DNA from: Nectonema munidae
Lineage: Eukaryota; Nematomorpha; Nectonematoida; Nectonematidae
Assembly (NCBI GenBank): GCA_030549495.1
Contig: JAUIRK010000042.1
Coordinates: 1 to 64,000 of the forward strand
Length of the DNA stretch: 64,000 nt
Direction: 5' to 3'
Below the pieces are notes generated by a model. It had not been told where the DNA came from and did not search any database. It worked only from the letters and a program-made list of their open reading frames with translations. The position numbers were made by a program, and so were the translations under genes. Positions 1 through 11,368 of this stretch are shown here, in pieces (position 1 is the first letter of the stretch; each line of letters starts with the position of its first letter).

Positions 1-2
1 AG

Positions 3-845
3 GATTGCAGATCAAAAGAGTACAAAGTTGTGGGTGTCCTCTTCATGTTGAACACGGCAGAAAGTATCATGGAAATTTTTCATCCCTTTCTATTCCACCT
101 GCTCCCATTTTTGATGCAAACATCCTCCACTTTCCACTCGCCAAAGCGTTTTATCATTCGTGTCACAATCGTAGCGGAGAGAATTCGAGCTGCTCTCGAG
201 ATTTCCTTCTCCCTTTATTTGTTCTTCTTCATGCTGGATCGCTTCTGGGCCGTGTGTTACCCATTCAAGGTGAAAGGTTGGAGGAGCTCCATTCCCTACA
301 ATTTGGCGCTCTTCATTCCATTCCTCTGCGTACTTGCTTCCCTCCTATACGACATCCGTCAGCACATGGACAAAATGACCTTAGAGGTGGAGCTTGAGGC
401 AATGATGCCCATATACGGAACTACGCTACGCAAGAAGAAGCGACTGATTTGGGAATGTTGCTTTCGAATCCTTTTCTCTTTAATCTGCTTCATGTGTAGC
501 CTCTTTTTGCTTCATCAAATCAAAAAGTTAGGCGCCGCCAAAAGCCCGCCAATCAGCGCCACTTCTATGGCCATTTACAAAACGAAGGCAAATAGAGAAC
601 GCACCCTGCGCTTCAACCTATTTGGCGTGACCTTTTTTTACTTTGCCGTATTTATCCTATACAACGTAGGTTTGATTAGCACTCAAATAACCCTAAATAG
701 CTACATATGTTATCAAACTTTCCGACTATTTAAGATCCTTTCTTTGAGTATTTTTTTCCTGCTCTACATAACCATCGACAACAAGGTCATGCTAAAAGTT
801 TATAAAAGTAAGATGAAATTGAACATGCTTTTCAAAGCAAAATAG
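3..845 (+). CDS. Rhodopsin-like (class A) GPCR, 3' part
   Basis: The frame is open from the left edge of the window to a TAG at 843-845, so the first transmembrane helix and the N-terminus lie outside or in an upstream exon. About 280 residues are visible with the spacing of TM2 to TM7: a hydrophobic TM2 block, TM3 followed by DRF at 237-245 and an AVCYPF stretch (the DRY-x-x-V-x-x-P region of class A receptors), then hydrophobic blocks for TM4, TM5, TM6 and TM7. TM7 lacks a recognisable NPxxY and reads YITIDN instead. The tail is short and lysine-rich. The protein would be a plasma-membrane receptor; its ligand cannot be told. A poly(A) signal lies 82 bases after the stop, which supports a real gene end. 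An AG at 9-10 after a short pyrimidine run could be a splice acceptor. Class A membership is inferred from topology and the TM3 motif; subfamily unknown. Confidence 0.65.
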   Translation, partial: DCRSKEYKVVGVLFMLNTAESIMEIFHPFLFHLLPFLMQTSSTFHSPKRFIIRVTIVAERIRAALEISFSLYLFFFMLDRFWAVCYPFKVKGWRSSIPYNLALFIPFLCVLASLLYDIRQHMDKMTLEVELEAMMPIYGTTLRKKKRLIWECCFRILFSLICFMCSLFLLHQIKKLGAAKSPPISATSMAIYKTKANRERTLRFNLFGVTFFYFAVFILYNVGLISTQITLNSYICYQTFRLFKILSLSIFFLLYITIDNKVMLKVYKSKMKLNMLFKAK

Positions 846-926
846 ACATCTCTTCCTACACTTACAATAAGAAGCGTTGCGCGGGATTGTTGGTCCATTT
901 TTGTACAAAATGCGTTTCCTCATTGC

Positions 927-932
927 AATAAA
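927..932 (+). terminator. Poly(A) signal of the GPCR gene
   Basis: AATAAA lies 82 bases after the GPCR stop codon and is the first such hexamer downstream. Confidence 0.6.
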
Positions 933-2905
933 GCTTTACCTTCCCCTTCTCTAAATTTTGCTTAATTCCGTCTACGATTTACAGATTTTGGCGGTTGCCC
1001 CGCTTTTGGCATCGCATACCAACGGAAACAGGGAGGATTTCTAAGAATCACAATTATTCATTCAATAATAATCTTGCATGTCAAAATAAATGGAGTTTTT
1101 ATCTCTTTTTTTGGTAAAAAATCGCATCTTTTAGTGTCAAAGTATCAATTATATTTTTGTAGGAAATACAAAATTTTGTTCTGCTCTTTTTTCAATACCA
1201 CGTTAGTTCCAGTTTCATAATGTAAAAATTTGGCAAACCGATAAATTAAGGACCATATCAGTTCTTGTTTTAAAAAGTTCATACTTTCAGTTTTGAAAAA
1301 GCGGACTTATCTAAGTCATATTCAGTGCTCTTTCAATAGTATGTAGATTTTTAGCACATCAAGAAAACTTATAGAGTTTTTAAAATTAAATTTGAGTTGA
1401 AAGTTTTTCTATATATGTGTTTGGGTCCTTACCCGACATTTAACATATGTTTATGCCTCCTCAATTAACTTAAAGTGTTCTTTCTGTTAAACACAGCTGT
1501 TTTTCATACACACGTGGACAACATACTAAATATTTGAAATAAAAGTGTAAAGTATTCATATATTTTATTTCAGGGTCGGGTCAACGCCAAACAACTTGCT
1601 TTTACCAACTCGCAGTAATTTTTTAAAATTATTTATTAGTTGACAGACAGTTAGTTAATTAGTCAGTTGGTTAATTAGTTAATTATTTTGAGTATTCCAA
1701 AGGCGAGTTGACTGTAAACCCTTCATTTCTAATATTTGTCAAATTTAAGGTGCTTGGAAAAATAAAGAAGCAATATTGTATAATGTCGCGGTCGGATCTT
1801 TCTCATGTGAAGATTTGCACAATACAAATTTGCCGATAAAATTTGTGAAGGCATAAAAATTTCTTTTTCAAAGAGCAACTATACGAATTTAGAAAGTCAA
1901 ATCTTTTTATATCGATGCTCGGGTAGCACGTGGAAAAGATGGCAAAAATAAGCTCACTTCTTTGTCAAGATCAAGAATTCTTATCTTTGCTTGATTGATT
2001 TCCCTGCTTACGCCAATCAAAAGCTGTTCTTGTAGCGATTGGAGGAAAAAATAAGGGAACACGGCTTTTATACTAAAAAAATGAAATACTATTTAAGAAC
2101 ATACGACACATGTGTGGGGGTTGCTTTTAGGTGTAGCAATTGACAAAGGGTTATGTAGCAAATAAATCCATTTTTCCGTTAATGCCCTATTTGAGCTTTT
2201 CAGGGTAGTTCACGTCAATTGGCCAGTTGGAAGTAATTCATATGTTGGGTTTTAAAGAAAAAATATGAAAGGACATTATATAAAAATGGATTTCTTTTCA
2301 TACTTTTTGCAGTCAGGTAAAAATGAAAATAAATAAACCTGCTATTAAAACAATAAGAGATATTTATTCAAAAACAAAATTTAACAAAAAAAGTTCTAAT
2401 GTTGTGTTTTTAGATGAACCCCAAGTTCATAGCGATATACGCTTTGCATCGTAATTAGAAGCAAGGCTTTTTTTATTCCCTATGCTTTTTTTCATGAAGG
2501 GATCATTTGAAAGGAGGGAGAACTGAAAAGAGGGACAATATTTTTTACTTCTTTAGTTAGTAGGCTTATTCGTTTAGTTAGTTCATTAATTGATTAATTA
2601 GTGTGTGAGATAAATAGTTAGTGGGATTACGCTTATTAAAATTTTCAAGTATTTTTGTCATTCTTTTGTCTTGTCACTTCTTTGAATTTTTGTTCTTTTT
2701 GTCACTTTCTTGTCATGGTAATCCTTTGATTTTTCACTCTTTCGATTATAATTCCTACATGAAAGGTGCTTGGAGCTTGTTCTCTCTCTTTAAAATTGTC
2801 AAATATTTTGATTGTCATATGTGACACAACTTTGTACGGTTTTATGAAATCCTTCTGCGCCTTTGTTGGTATTTGGCAAATTACTCAAAAAAAATATTTT
2901 CACAT
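933..2905. other. Intergenic, no gene seen
   Basis: AT-rich DNA without a coding frame I trust. It holds degenerate low-complexity tracts made of GTTA/TTAG words at about 1612-1690 and 2555-2630. The same kind of tract recurs near 13.8, 38.8 and 46.85 kb. Confidence 0.6.
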
Positions 2906-2909
2906 TTAA

Positions 2910-2998
2910 CCTTGGCTATACGCACGAATATCACTATAGCACTGTATACGCACGAATATCACTATAGCACTGTATACGCACATATGGCAATTTACTCC
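2910..2998. repeat. piggyBac left inverted repeat with 28-bp tandem units
   Basis: The left terminal repeat carries two perfect 28-bp units (2917-2944 and 2945-2972) between its outermost bases and the inner part that matches the right end (2973-2998). The right end (6390-6422) has the same outer and inner parts without these units, so the two ends are asymmetric. Confidence 0.85.
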
Positions 2999-3321
2999 AT
3001 AGGCTTTTTAATTCAAAGAATTACATAGAGTAAAAATCAATACAAAAATCAATGAAGAAAATGTAAATGAGCGATGTGATTTTGTGTATGCAGAGATTTT
3101 ACAAACACACTTGAACACAATTGCTTGTGTAGAATCCTTCATATCCACGACATCATACGCTATAAATTCACCTGCACAAGATTATACGTACATTCATAAA
3201 AGTACATTCCGACCAATTGTATTAGATAAACCATACGTGCATACGCATAAAATTTTGTTATCTTTCCACGTTTGCTTCCTTTTTTGAGTTTTGAAGTACA
3301 ACAAAGTTTATCAACTTCATA

Positions 3322-6134
3322 ATGGAATCTGATTCTTCTTCTTCTTCTCTTTCTGAAAGATCTTCTTTTTCAAGCTTTTTTTCTGAAGAAAACTCTCAAA
3401 GTTCGGATTTGGAAGAAGACATTGATGACAATTTGATTTGCCCAGATCAGATTGATTACAGTTGGGAGCCGTTTTATGATTCACGCGGAAGAGTTGGAAG
3501 TGAAAATATAAGAAATGTTATAAACTTTCCACCTGGTCCCAAAAACTCTGCTATTATGGAAACTAATATCTTGAAAATTTTCCATTTTTTTTTTACCCAA
3601 GAATTGATAGAGTATCTTTTCCTCAAAACCAAAAAAAAGATGGATTCTAACTATGCGTAAGTTTTGAAAATATTCCAATATTGCCTTCTATATTTTTTAC
3701 TTTTCACGAGATCGGAAATCTTTTTTGGTCTTTTTCTTTTCTAGTAAAAGTAACACAATAGTAATTATTTTTATGACACTAAGTGAGGTTTCCATCCAAA
3801 AATGACTAGCTTTGTAATGTGGTAACTTGAGGTACAAAAGTCAAAATCCACAACTCTTGTTTTTTTCAACTAAATTAATTAAATTTTTTGTAAATCAATC
3901 TTCCAAATAAAGTAATTTAGAATGTTGAAATAACAATAACATTTTTATTTTTCAATCACGGTAGTAACTTCAAAAACCTAAATTATTTTATAAAAGTTTA
4001 ACCTGCCCTCTTTCAGTGAGTGAGCAAATGAAAGTAGTCCGTTAGTAAGGTACCAGGTCAAAATTTCCAAAAACCAAAATCTCTTAAAACAAAATCTTCA
4101 AAAACCAAAATCTCCTAAAACAAAATCTTCGAAAACCAAAATCTCCGAAAACCAAAATATCCGAAAACGAAAATGCATGCCTGCAATTCCTTGCAAAAAT
4201 TAAAAAATTACATACACTCACACACATACGTTTTTCATCAGAGATTTTTATTCTAAAGGCCCCGAGGTTTTTTCGGAGTAGATTAAGATTGGGTTGGTAA
4301 AACTGTCTAGTTATCGTAGTATCATAACTATTACAACAATATTTACCCCGTACGGGAACCTTCGATACTATTTCAAGAGGAGTCTAATGAGTTTTGTATT
4401 TTTATAACGCCATATATAATACTTAAGTTTCTTTGCTTCACCCAGCTTAATTTATATGTTCAGAGAAAAGTTAGATAACTGTTTATCACTCACCAAAAGG
4501 CTAGTGTGGTAAAATGTGCAAGATGAATTTGGACTCAGAATTCTGACGGGTAGGCCCATATCTGGATCCTCGACCGTATAAACGATTCACAATTCAATTC
4601 ACAAATAAGCACACGCACACATACATATACCCAAACGATCACACATACATATACCCAAACGATCACACACACACACAAACACAAACACATACATGCAAAA
4701 AGACAGATCAATTTTATCAAGAGCTTTACATAAATTTCAGTCCATTGATTTAGTTTTGTGTAATTTATACTTATAGAAGGTCAAGTAAATATTTTTTTAA
4801 ATTTTACGTTTAGAACATCAAATCCTAAGCATAGTAATCTTAGACACTATGCAGATAATTTTCAAGTGTTTCACTTAGTTTCCTATTTGTCTTGCTTGAT
4901 GTATATAGGTCAATCAATGGATCAGAGAATAAAAATTTCCAACTTGTTCAATGAAGCTTTTGGTGTTCCTTTTTTGAAGGCTGCACTTGGTAGAAATATG
5001 TTTGTTCTGATACACAATTTTTTAACTTTTGATGAAAAAGCTGAAAGAAATCCGAATGATAAAATATCAGCTATAAGAAAGATTCATGATCATTTTTATG
5101 ACACTTTTTCTAACTTTTGGACTCCAAGTAAAGTGGTTACAATAGACGAACAGTTGGTCAGCTTTAGAGGAGGATGCAATATAAAGATATATGATCCTAA
5201 AAAGCCCGGTCATTATGGACTTAAATTTTATCATCTAAATGATGCTGAAAGTTTTTATTTTCTCAAACCAGAAATTTACATCTCTGGTTTACCCAACAGA
5301 GAATACTTTTCTTCTAAGAACATCATCAAAAGATTGGTAACAGATGCAAATCTACCTGATGGCTGTGGCCTTTATATTGATCGATTTTTCACTTCCCATG
5401 AAATTGCAGAGTGGGGACTTACAAAAAATATTACCATTTGTGGTACAGTCATGTATTCTCGAAGATTTATCCCACGAATTCTTCAGCCTTCTTATTTGAA
5501 ATCTCTTGATCTAAATGAATGTGAATCCCGTATCATTTATTCTCGCCAAGCTTCCCTTTCCGCTTATATTCCTCGCAAGCATGCAAAACGCAATTTTAAA
5601 GTTGTCTACATTCTTTCATCTCAACACAGAAAAAAGGTCGAGATTTCTTCTGAGTTTGCTAAGCCTGAATCTCTAATAGAATATAACAAATACAAAGGCG
5701 GGGTAGACGTCGCGAATAGAATGGTCAAGCAATACCGAAGCTACAAACCTTGTAGAAGATGGACTCGAGCAGCTTTTGCGAATTATCTTGATATGAGTGT
5801 TCTAAATTCTTTCATCATTGCGAAGTTCAATGCGCCTGACAACTACCCATCAATAAAAAGTAGTGGAAGAAAAGTGTTTATAAAGCATTTGGCTATGCTT
5901 TTGAGCGAAGAGTCCATGAAAATCAGGTCGCAAACTCCTCAAATAAATCTAAAGACAAAAAATATTTTAAGCTTCTATGGATTTTACCAGGTTGACAGCT
6001 CAGAATCATCAAGTAGCCGAGGTTTCTGCAATATTTGCAAGCCTAAAAAAAGTAGAACAACGCGAAAATGTAAGAAATGCTCTCTGTTTATGTGTAAAAA
6101 TCACACTAAATTAATATGTGAAAACTGTATATAA
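3322..6134 (+). CDS. piggyBac transposase, two exons
   Basis: Exon 1 is 3322-3656 and exon 2 is 4814-6134. The intron starts GTAAGT at 3657 and ends TTTAG at 4813. Exon 1 ends in phase 2 and exon 2 supplies one base, so the frame is kept and the product is 551 residues, typical for the family. Exon 1 encodes a serine/acidic N-terminus, then PGPKN and the FFTQELIEYL block found at the start of the DDE_Tnp_1_7 domain. Exon 2 continues with the RNMF region and the three catalytic aspartates: D223 in TIDEQLVSFRG, D301 in YIDRFFTS and D410 in KGGVDVANRM. The 78-residue spacing of the first two matches the family. A C-terminal cysteine-rich zinc-binding domain follows (CNIC, CKKC, CENC). The enzyme would cut and paste the element at TTAA. 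No stop or frameshift is seen. Confidence 0.88.
4060..4173. repeat. Minisatellite in the piggyBac intron
   Basis: About seven imperfect copies of a 16-18 bp unit built on AAAACCAAAATCTCC lie in the 1157-bp intron of the transposase gene. Confidence 0.7.
4605..4690. repeat. CA-rich tandem repeat in the piggyBac intron
   Basis: Two copies of a 27-28 bp unit containing ATACATATACCCAAACGATC run into a (CA)n tract, still within the transposase intron. Confidence 0.7.
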
Positions 6135-6389
6135 TTTTTTTTTATCTTCCTTGTCAATAAATTTTTTTATATGAAGTTGGAAGGCTATTTTTTCTTGAAA
6201 GTTTTAACGCCATCTAGAAAATTTAAAGTCAAAAAAATGGTTTTTCGAAAATATTCAGAAAAAAAATATTCATATGGTAATTTCAGGTATAATCCATGAA
6301 AAATCATAAAATTACTTAAATTTACATGGTAGTTAAAAAATTACGATAGTGAGAAAATTTTACGCTATCGAGTTTTTAAATATTGGTGT

Positions 6390-6422
6390 GGAGTAAATTG
6401 CCATATGTGCGTATAGCGAAGG
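6390..6422. repeat. piggyBac right inverted repeat
   Basis: 33 bases that, read inward, match the outer 16 and inner 18 bases of the left end. They are followed directly by the TTAA at 6423-6426. Confidence 0.85.
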
Positions 6423-6426
6423 TTAA

Positions 6427-7798
6427 TAGACTAAATTATCTTGAATCAGATGTCATAATTACTTTGCGATAAAATTATACTTTGACACATAATCTATAAA
6501 AGTTGCAAGGCAAAAAAAGGCTTGCGCCAAATGTTTTGCAAAAAAACTTCCACGCCAAATATTCCTCACGCCAAATTCTAACTTTTAATTTGAAAGATCA
6601 TGCGATAAAAGTTTCTCAACTAGAGAGAAAAATTCGCATTGCAAAAAGAGGCGTCAACTAAAAAAGTAATGTAACATTTAGAAGACATTTTTGCCGGTCC
6701 CAAATAGGACTACCTAAAAAAAATATAGAAATCTGGGGTTGCAGGCTTTGTAATGCCCTATCTATATGGAAGGCACAAATGTTTAAATCACGAAGACATT
6801 GTGGAAGGTTAGAGCGTATATAGCAATTAGGATGCAAAACGCACATCTTTCGTTTATTTCGTGAAAATCCACAGTATACTGGGACAAATATGATTTCTAA
6901 AATTGGAAACCATTACAAAGAACACGTCTTGCGATACTTCCCAATTGTTGCTTTAATATAAGGCCATTTCAGGCAAACAGTTGTGCTAATTAGCGTAAAA
7001 ATTTTCCGATAAAAAGTGATACAATGTTGAAACAATATTTTCTTTGATTAAACAAACTTAGTTTCCAAATTAATTTTAATTTAAATACTATTCTTTTTTG
7101 CGATTCCGCTTTCATAGGTAAAGTTGAAATAGAAATTGCTCCAAATTTTTTATTATATTAATGAAAATCTTTGAGCTAAACTCAAACACTTTTTAAATCA
7201 AAAATCTATTAAATAGTTTATTCTGTTAGCACTATTTAGTCAACTTAACAAAGTTTAACCTATTCGTTAAGTTAAACCAATAGTGGCAATAGAATAGACT
7301 ATTTGAATGATTGCTGGTTGAAAAAGCTTGAGATTGACAATTTCAATTAAAATGTAATTAGAATTCGGCGCAATTCCTATTTTCACTTAATTAGTTAATT
7401 CAAATGCGTATGATATTAAAAAAAAGTTGTGAACATACTGAGATGTATATAGTTTATTCGTTTATGAACCGCAAAAAACTGCAATCCATTCGTTATGAAA
7501 TATGTTGCTATTCGTAGCACATCTCAAAAATCATCGCATACAATGGCTTTTGCGTTTTTATAGCAAAATTATTGTTGAATCGTGAATCTAAATCTTAGAA
7601 ATGTGAACTCTTGTCAGCCGTATGGATGCTAGTGTGAGATATCTAATCAAAAACTGATGCATTTCGAAGACAGCATATAAACAAATATATCAAGATGAAA
7701 ACGAAAGGTTGTTTTTTTATATATATAAAGAATCTCCAACCTGTATACTACGATGGTTTCTATTCCATGTACAAATGACTATAGGGAGACAATGTTCA
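6427..7798. other. Intergenic, no gene seen
   Basis: AT-rich DNA with only short chance frames. I see no repeat or regulatory site I can support. Confidence 0.5.
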
Positions 7799-8097
7799 AC
7801 TTTCTGTTCATATTTTGCTAGATGTAAGATTTGATATACCTCATTCCGGGAAGACGATGTTAGAAAAGTTATTTTAAATAATATATTTGTCAAAAAATAA
7901 AAATAAAATTATGTAATCAAAGAATCGAAAAATATTCTTAAAAATCAAAAAATATTTAACATTCTGTTCATATTTTGCTACCTCATACGATGTTACAAAA
8001 GTTATTACCGATATTTTGCAATTTGCATGATTCTAAATAATATATTTGTCAAATAATCAAAATAAAATTCTGTAATCAAAGAATCGAAAAATATTTA
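7799..8097. repeat. Imperfect tandem duplication, period about 160 bp
   Basis: A segment starting TTCTGTTCATATTTTGCTA near 7801 is repeated from 7961. Both copies end with AATCAAAGAATCGAAAAATA. The copies differ by indels, including an extra ACCGATATTTTGCAATTTGC segment in the second. Confidence 0.75.
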
Positions 8098-8189
8098 TTC
8101 TTTTTCAATATATCGTTGACTCCCATTACTTTTAGTTTCGTATATGCATGATTTGATGAAAATTATTAGAGACTAGCTTTAAGTCAACT

Positions 8190-8335
8190 CAGCGTACTTG
8201 AAAATGAGTATACATGTGTAAAAAACTTTGTTTCAATTATTTAAATAAAAAGTTTCTTTTTGAGATGAGCTGTCAAATATAAATCATTTTTTGACAGGTT
8301 TGATAAAAAAAAAAGGACATCACCACTGAATTCAG
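8190..8335 (+). repeat. Dispersed repeat D, copy 1
   Basis: AT-rich sequence with the recurring blocks CAGCGTACTTGAAAAT, TGTGTAAAAAACTTTGT, AGTTTCTTTTT and GAGCTGTCAAATAT. It matches segments at 54526-54661 (opposite strand) and 55850-56160. No coding potential. Confidence 0.6.
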
Positions 8336-8807
8336 CATAGTTGAAATATATTAAAAATATTTATAAAAACTTATTAATATCTGAAAATAAGAGCGGGGGG
8401 CTACTTTAAGTCTCCAGGACTTGAGCGAACAAATTTAGCACAGCAAGTGTTGCCAGATCTACGGATTTATCGGTATTTTACCGATTTTCGTAGGGAAAAT
8501 TTTCTACGGACAGATTTTTTTTTCACTCGGATTTTTACTTTTTACGGATATTTTAGAGATAATTCAAAAATTATGGTTCTGAAGAGATAAAAAATTATTT
8601 TTTCAAAAACTATTTTAATTTTTAAATACTTTAACTTATTTTTCGGTCAGACTAAAAAACTGTGCACTCTAAAATATTCTGCATTTTAAAATAAAAACGC
8701 TTCATTCAAATTTTGTTTGCCGATTATCATTATGAAGTATAGCTTAAAAATATCTTCACTGTATCGTATTTTTATATTAATTTTTGATTTGATTGAACAT
8801 ATATGGT

Positions 8808-9120
8808 CATGTTCGTAAAAGAAAATCCAATAAAAATAGGTGATATCTCGACTTTTCAAAACAATTTATTCAAAATTCGAATTTTCGATCTTTACGGTCT
8901 TTATCAAGAAAATAAAGATAAAAAAGGAGAAGTGGACATAAACTCTCTTTATACATCATTACTCCTTTGTTATACATAAAACCCAATCTTCTTCACTTCT
9001 CCTTTTTTATCTTTATTTTCTTGATAAAGACCGTAAAGTTCGAAAATTCGAATTTTGAATAAATTGTTTTGAAAAGTCGAGATATCACCTATTTTTATTG
9101 GATTTTCTTTTACGAACATG
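8808..9120. repeat. Long palindrome, arms of 127 bp
   Basis: The arms 8808-8934 and 8994-9120 are reverse complements with about one mismatch, separated by a 59-bp spacer. Both arms end in the word CATGTTCG when read outward-in. It sits inside the hAT relic and looks like a foldback element or a recent inverted duplication; no clear flanking duplication is seen. Confidence 0.85.
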
Positions 9121-9377
9121 AAAATTACCGACTTCGCCATATCTATTATATATGATTATAATAAAAAATTTTAATACCCAAATGTTTTATTTTTAGAATA
9201 CCCAAATAAACTTAGGTTTAACATCATCAAATCATTCAAATCCAATACCAAAATGTCTCCAGAATCTGAGAATGCCAGTCCTGATATTACAACACCTCCG
9301 AAAAAAAACTGAAACTCAAGAGGGCCTACAATCAGCTATACAAGCCCGAATGGGAAAAAAATTAAATTGGATCAAAA

Positions 9378-9860
9378 ATGGCGGTACGAGTTATTCAGCC
9401 TTCTTCAAAATGTGCTTCAATCAAAACTGTCTGTGAGCAGAGGTGGGTTAAAGAACTTGAAGAGCACGCTCAGACTTTAATCCATATAAAAAACGAGAAA
9501 TCAATAGCTGGTGTTCAACAGAAAGCTCTCCAATCCTTTTCTAGAACAAAGAAATGTGTCCAGGATCAAGTCACAAAGTCGGAAGTGATATTTTGCAATT
9601 GGATAGTTGAACACAATTTGCTTTTCATCTAGGCAGATAACTTCACAGAACTTTTGCCTAAACTTTGTACAGACTCTGAATTTGCCAAACGCTTTCCGGT
9701 GCAAAAGAACGAAAACATCCTGCATAATAAAATCAGCTATGGCCCCACATCTGGAGAATAAGACAATTGACTTGATGAAAAACGGTTACTTTAGTCTCAT
9801 GATGGACGATAGCATGCTGCAATATTGTGTAGAGTTTATGATCTTTCGTTTGAGTCTGTG
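9378..9860 (+). pseudogene. hAT transposase N-terminal remnant
   Basis: Two frames carry successive pieces of one hAT protein. 9378-9632 has the pre-core region with SEVIFCNWIVEHNL, which resembles the xxExxFxxFIxEHNL block of invertebrate BED-type hAT transposases. The next part reads ADNFTELLPKLC and DSEFAKRF in one frame and CKRTKTSCIIKSAMAPH and FSLMMDDS in another, so there are a stop near 9630 and at least one frameshift. The catalytic core and the dimerisation domain are missing. It is a dead fragment of the surrounding element. Confidence 0.7.
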
Positions 9861-10269
9861 AAAAGGAGATTTTATGGGATAACAATTTTGAAATCCTGGA
9901 GTTTTCTCGAACTGGTTAAGAGCTTTTTTTCTCCATTTTTGTGAAAAAAAATTAGGTGTCACCACCCGCAGAAAATTTTCCTTGCTAAGGACCTGGGTCT
10001 ACGGATTTCTACGGATTTTTTTCGATGATTTTCAGGATATTTGATTTTTTTGCTTGGAAACACTGTTTGATATATAATATGTTTGGCAAACGCCTATACT
10101 GTGTATGTTACATATACCTTCTATACATTTCGTTGTTCCATTTTGTTATCTCCCATAGTCTTGCCAGATAACAGATATTTCAAAGTGAAAATTTAATATA
10201 CTATTTTAAATCAGCTACAATACGAAAAAAAGTATGCTATAAATGATCGCCCAATATGTTTTTATTCAC

Positions 10270-10380
10270 GAAGCGAGGAACATTCGTCCATAACTAGATA
10301 AATATCACAAGAATCGAACCCACGATGCTGGGAAGAAGATAGAGTCAACCAGCGCTTATTCGCGGTACAGCATTCGCTGT
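10270..10380 (-). repeat. tRNA-derived SINE family B, degraded copy
   Basis: On the minus strand a B-box-like GGGTTCGATTC is followed by a tail related to GTGACATCCTTATCTCCAGTTA, as in the better copies at 18.4, 34.1 and 49.2 kb. The upstream A-box region is eroded. Confidence 0.4.
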
Positions 10381-10991
10381 TTTTTGCAGAGATATAACTA
10401 CTTGCGGAAAAATGACCAATTTGCGAAATTTACAATTTTTTTCCTTTTTTACAAACTAAGAACAGCAATCTCAACATCACCATAAGCATCTCAACATTAT
10501 ATTTAAATATATAATAACGTCTGGCAAGTTGTCTCCCCGTAGGTATGCCAGATCTCTGATACCAGGGATCAGAGGAAATACCTTATTTACTTTGGTGAAT
10601 GTATAGCTTCCATTTTTACATATGGAGATTTCGGAATCTTGCGTCAGATGCTAAGATATCTTTTAACTCTCTAGCATCACATCGTGCGTGGTGAGAGAAT
10701 TTGAATAATTTTTGGTGAAATGTGAATCAATCTTACATGACCCAAATCATCGAACTCAATTAACAGATGAACATTTGGAAGATCAATTGATACTGAGAAC
10801 CAGTGAGATAGCTCCAGCTTAATTGTAAAAAAAATGTTCTCTATGAAATCTTCGTAGAAGAAAATTACTTCATTTCTTGAGTAGCATTTTGTTAACAAAA
10901 AATTCTGCCGCTTTTATAAGCATAGCAACATATGGTAAACGACCTTTAAGCATAAAGAAGTCTCCCATCTCTGGTTTAAACATTACATATA

Positions 10992-11290
10992 GCATTTTCA
11001 CTTTAAGTTCGTCCTTTTTCATTTTAAGTTCGTCCTTTTTCATTTTAAGTTCGTCTTTTTTCACTTTAAGTTCGTCTTTTTTCATTTTAAGTTCGTCCTT
11101 TTTCATTTTAAGTTCGTCTTTTTTCATTTTAAGTTCGTCCTTTTTCATTTTAAATTCGTCCCTTTTCATTTCAAGTTCGTCTTTTTTCATTTTAAGTTCG
11201 TCCTTCTGACTTTATCATTAAATCTGCTTTAAAGTAAAGAAAACGTGGAAATATATTTCTTTAATTTTACGAAATTTTTTACTTTAAAAT
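10992..11290. repeat. Left TIR with ten 21-bp units
   Basis: Ten units on the pattern TTTTAAGTTCGTCCTTTTTCA (variants at a few positions) occupy about 10998-11207. Beyond them the arm continues with unique sequence to 11290. Confidence 0.9.
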
Positions 11291-11368
11291 AAAAATTTCA
11301 AAATAGCTCATGAGCAAGCTCTTAAAATCAATTTATAAAACGTAAATAAAGTGGAATTTATTTAAAAA

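Larger units (their letters stand above)
2910..6422 (+). mobile_element. Complete piggyBac element
   Basis: The 3513-bp element is bounded by TTAA on both sides (2906-2909 and 6423-6426), the target duplication specific to piggyBac. The outer ends are inverted: the left begins CCTTGGCTATACGCAC, and the right end read inward begins CCTTCGCTATACGCAC. Inside are an intact two-exon transposase gene (3322-6134) and a poly(A) signal (AATAAA at 6156-6161). Both termini, the target duplication and the open coding sequence are all present, so this copy looks recent and possibly autonomous. Activity itself is not shown by the sequence. Confidence 0.9.
8445..10065 (+). mobile_element. Decayed hAT element
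   Basis: The ends are inverted: AAGTGTTGCCAGA on the left, and CAGTGTTTCCAAG when the right end is read inward. The words CTACGGATTT and TACGGAT recur just inside both ends. A hAT transposase remnant lies at 9378-9860 and a long palindrome at 8808-9120. I could not find an 8-bp target duplication, so the borders may be off by a few bases. Confidence 0.6.

Noticed and set aside
10998-11207. Regular 21-bp repeats as a CRISPR-like array
   Set aside because: The units are contiguous without spacers, occur as inverted arms of a TA-flanked transposon, and the genome is animal.
10870-11209. Open frames on both strands coding KKDELKM repeats, and the same at 13205-13426
   Set aside because: They are the 21-bp units of the transposon's inverted repeats, which stay open because 21 is divisible by three. 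No start context or family supports a protein.
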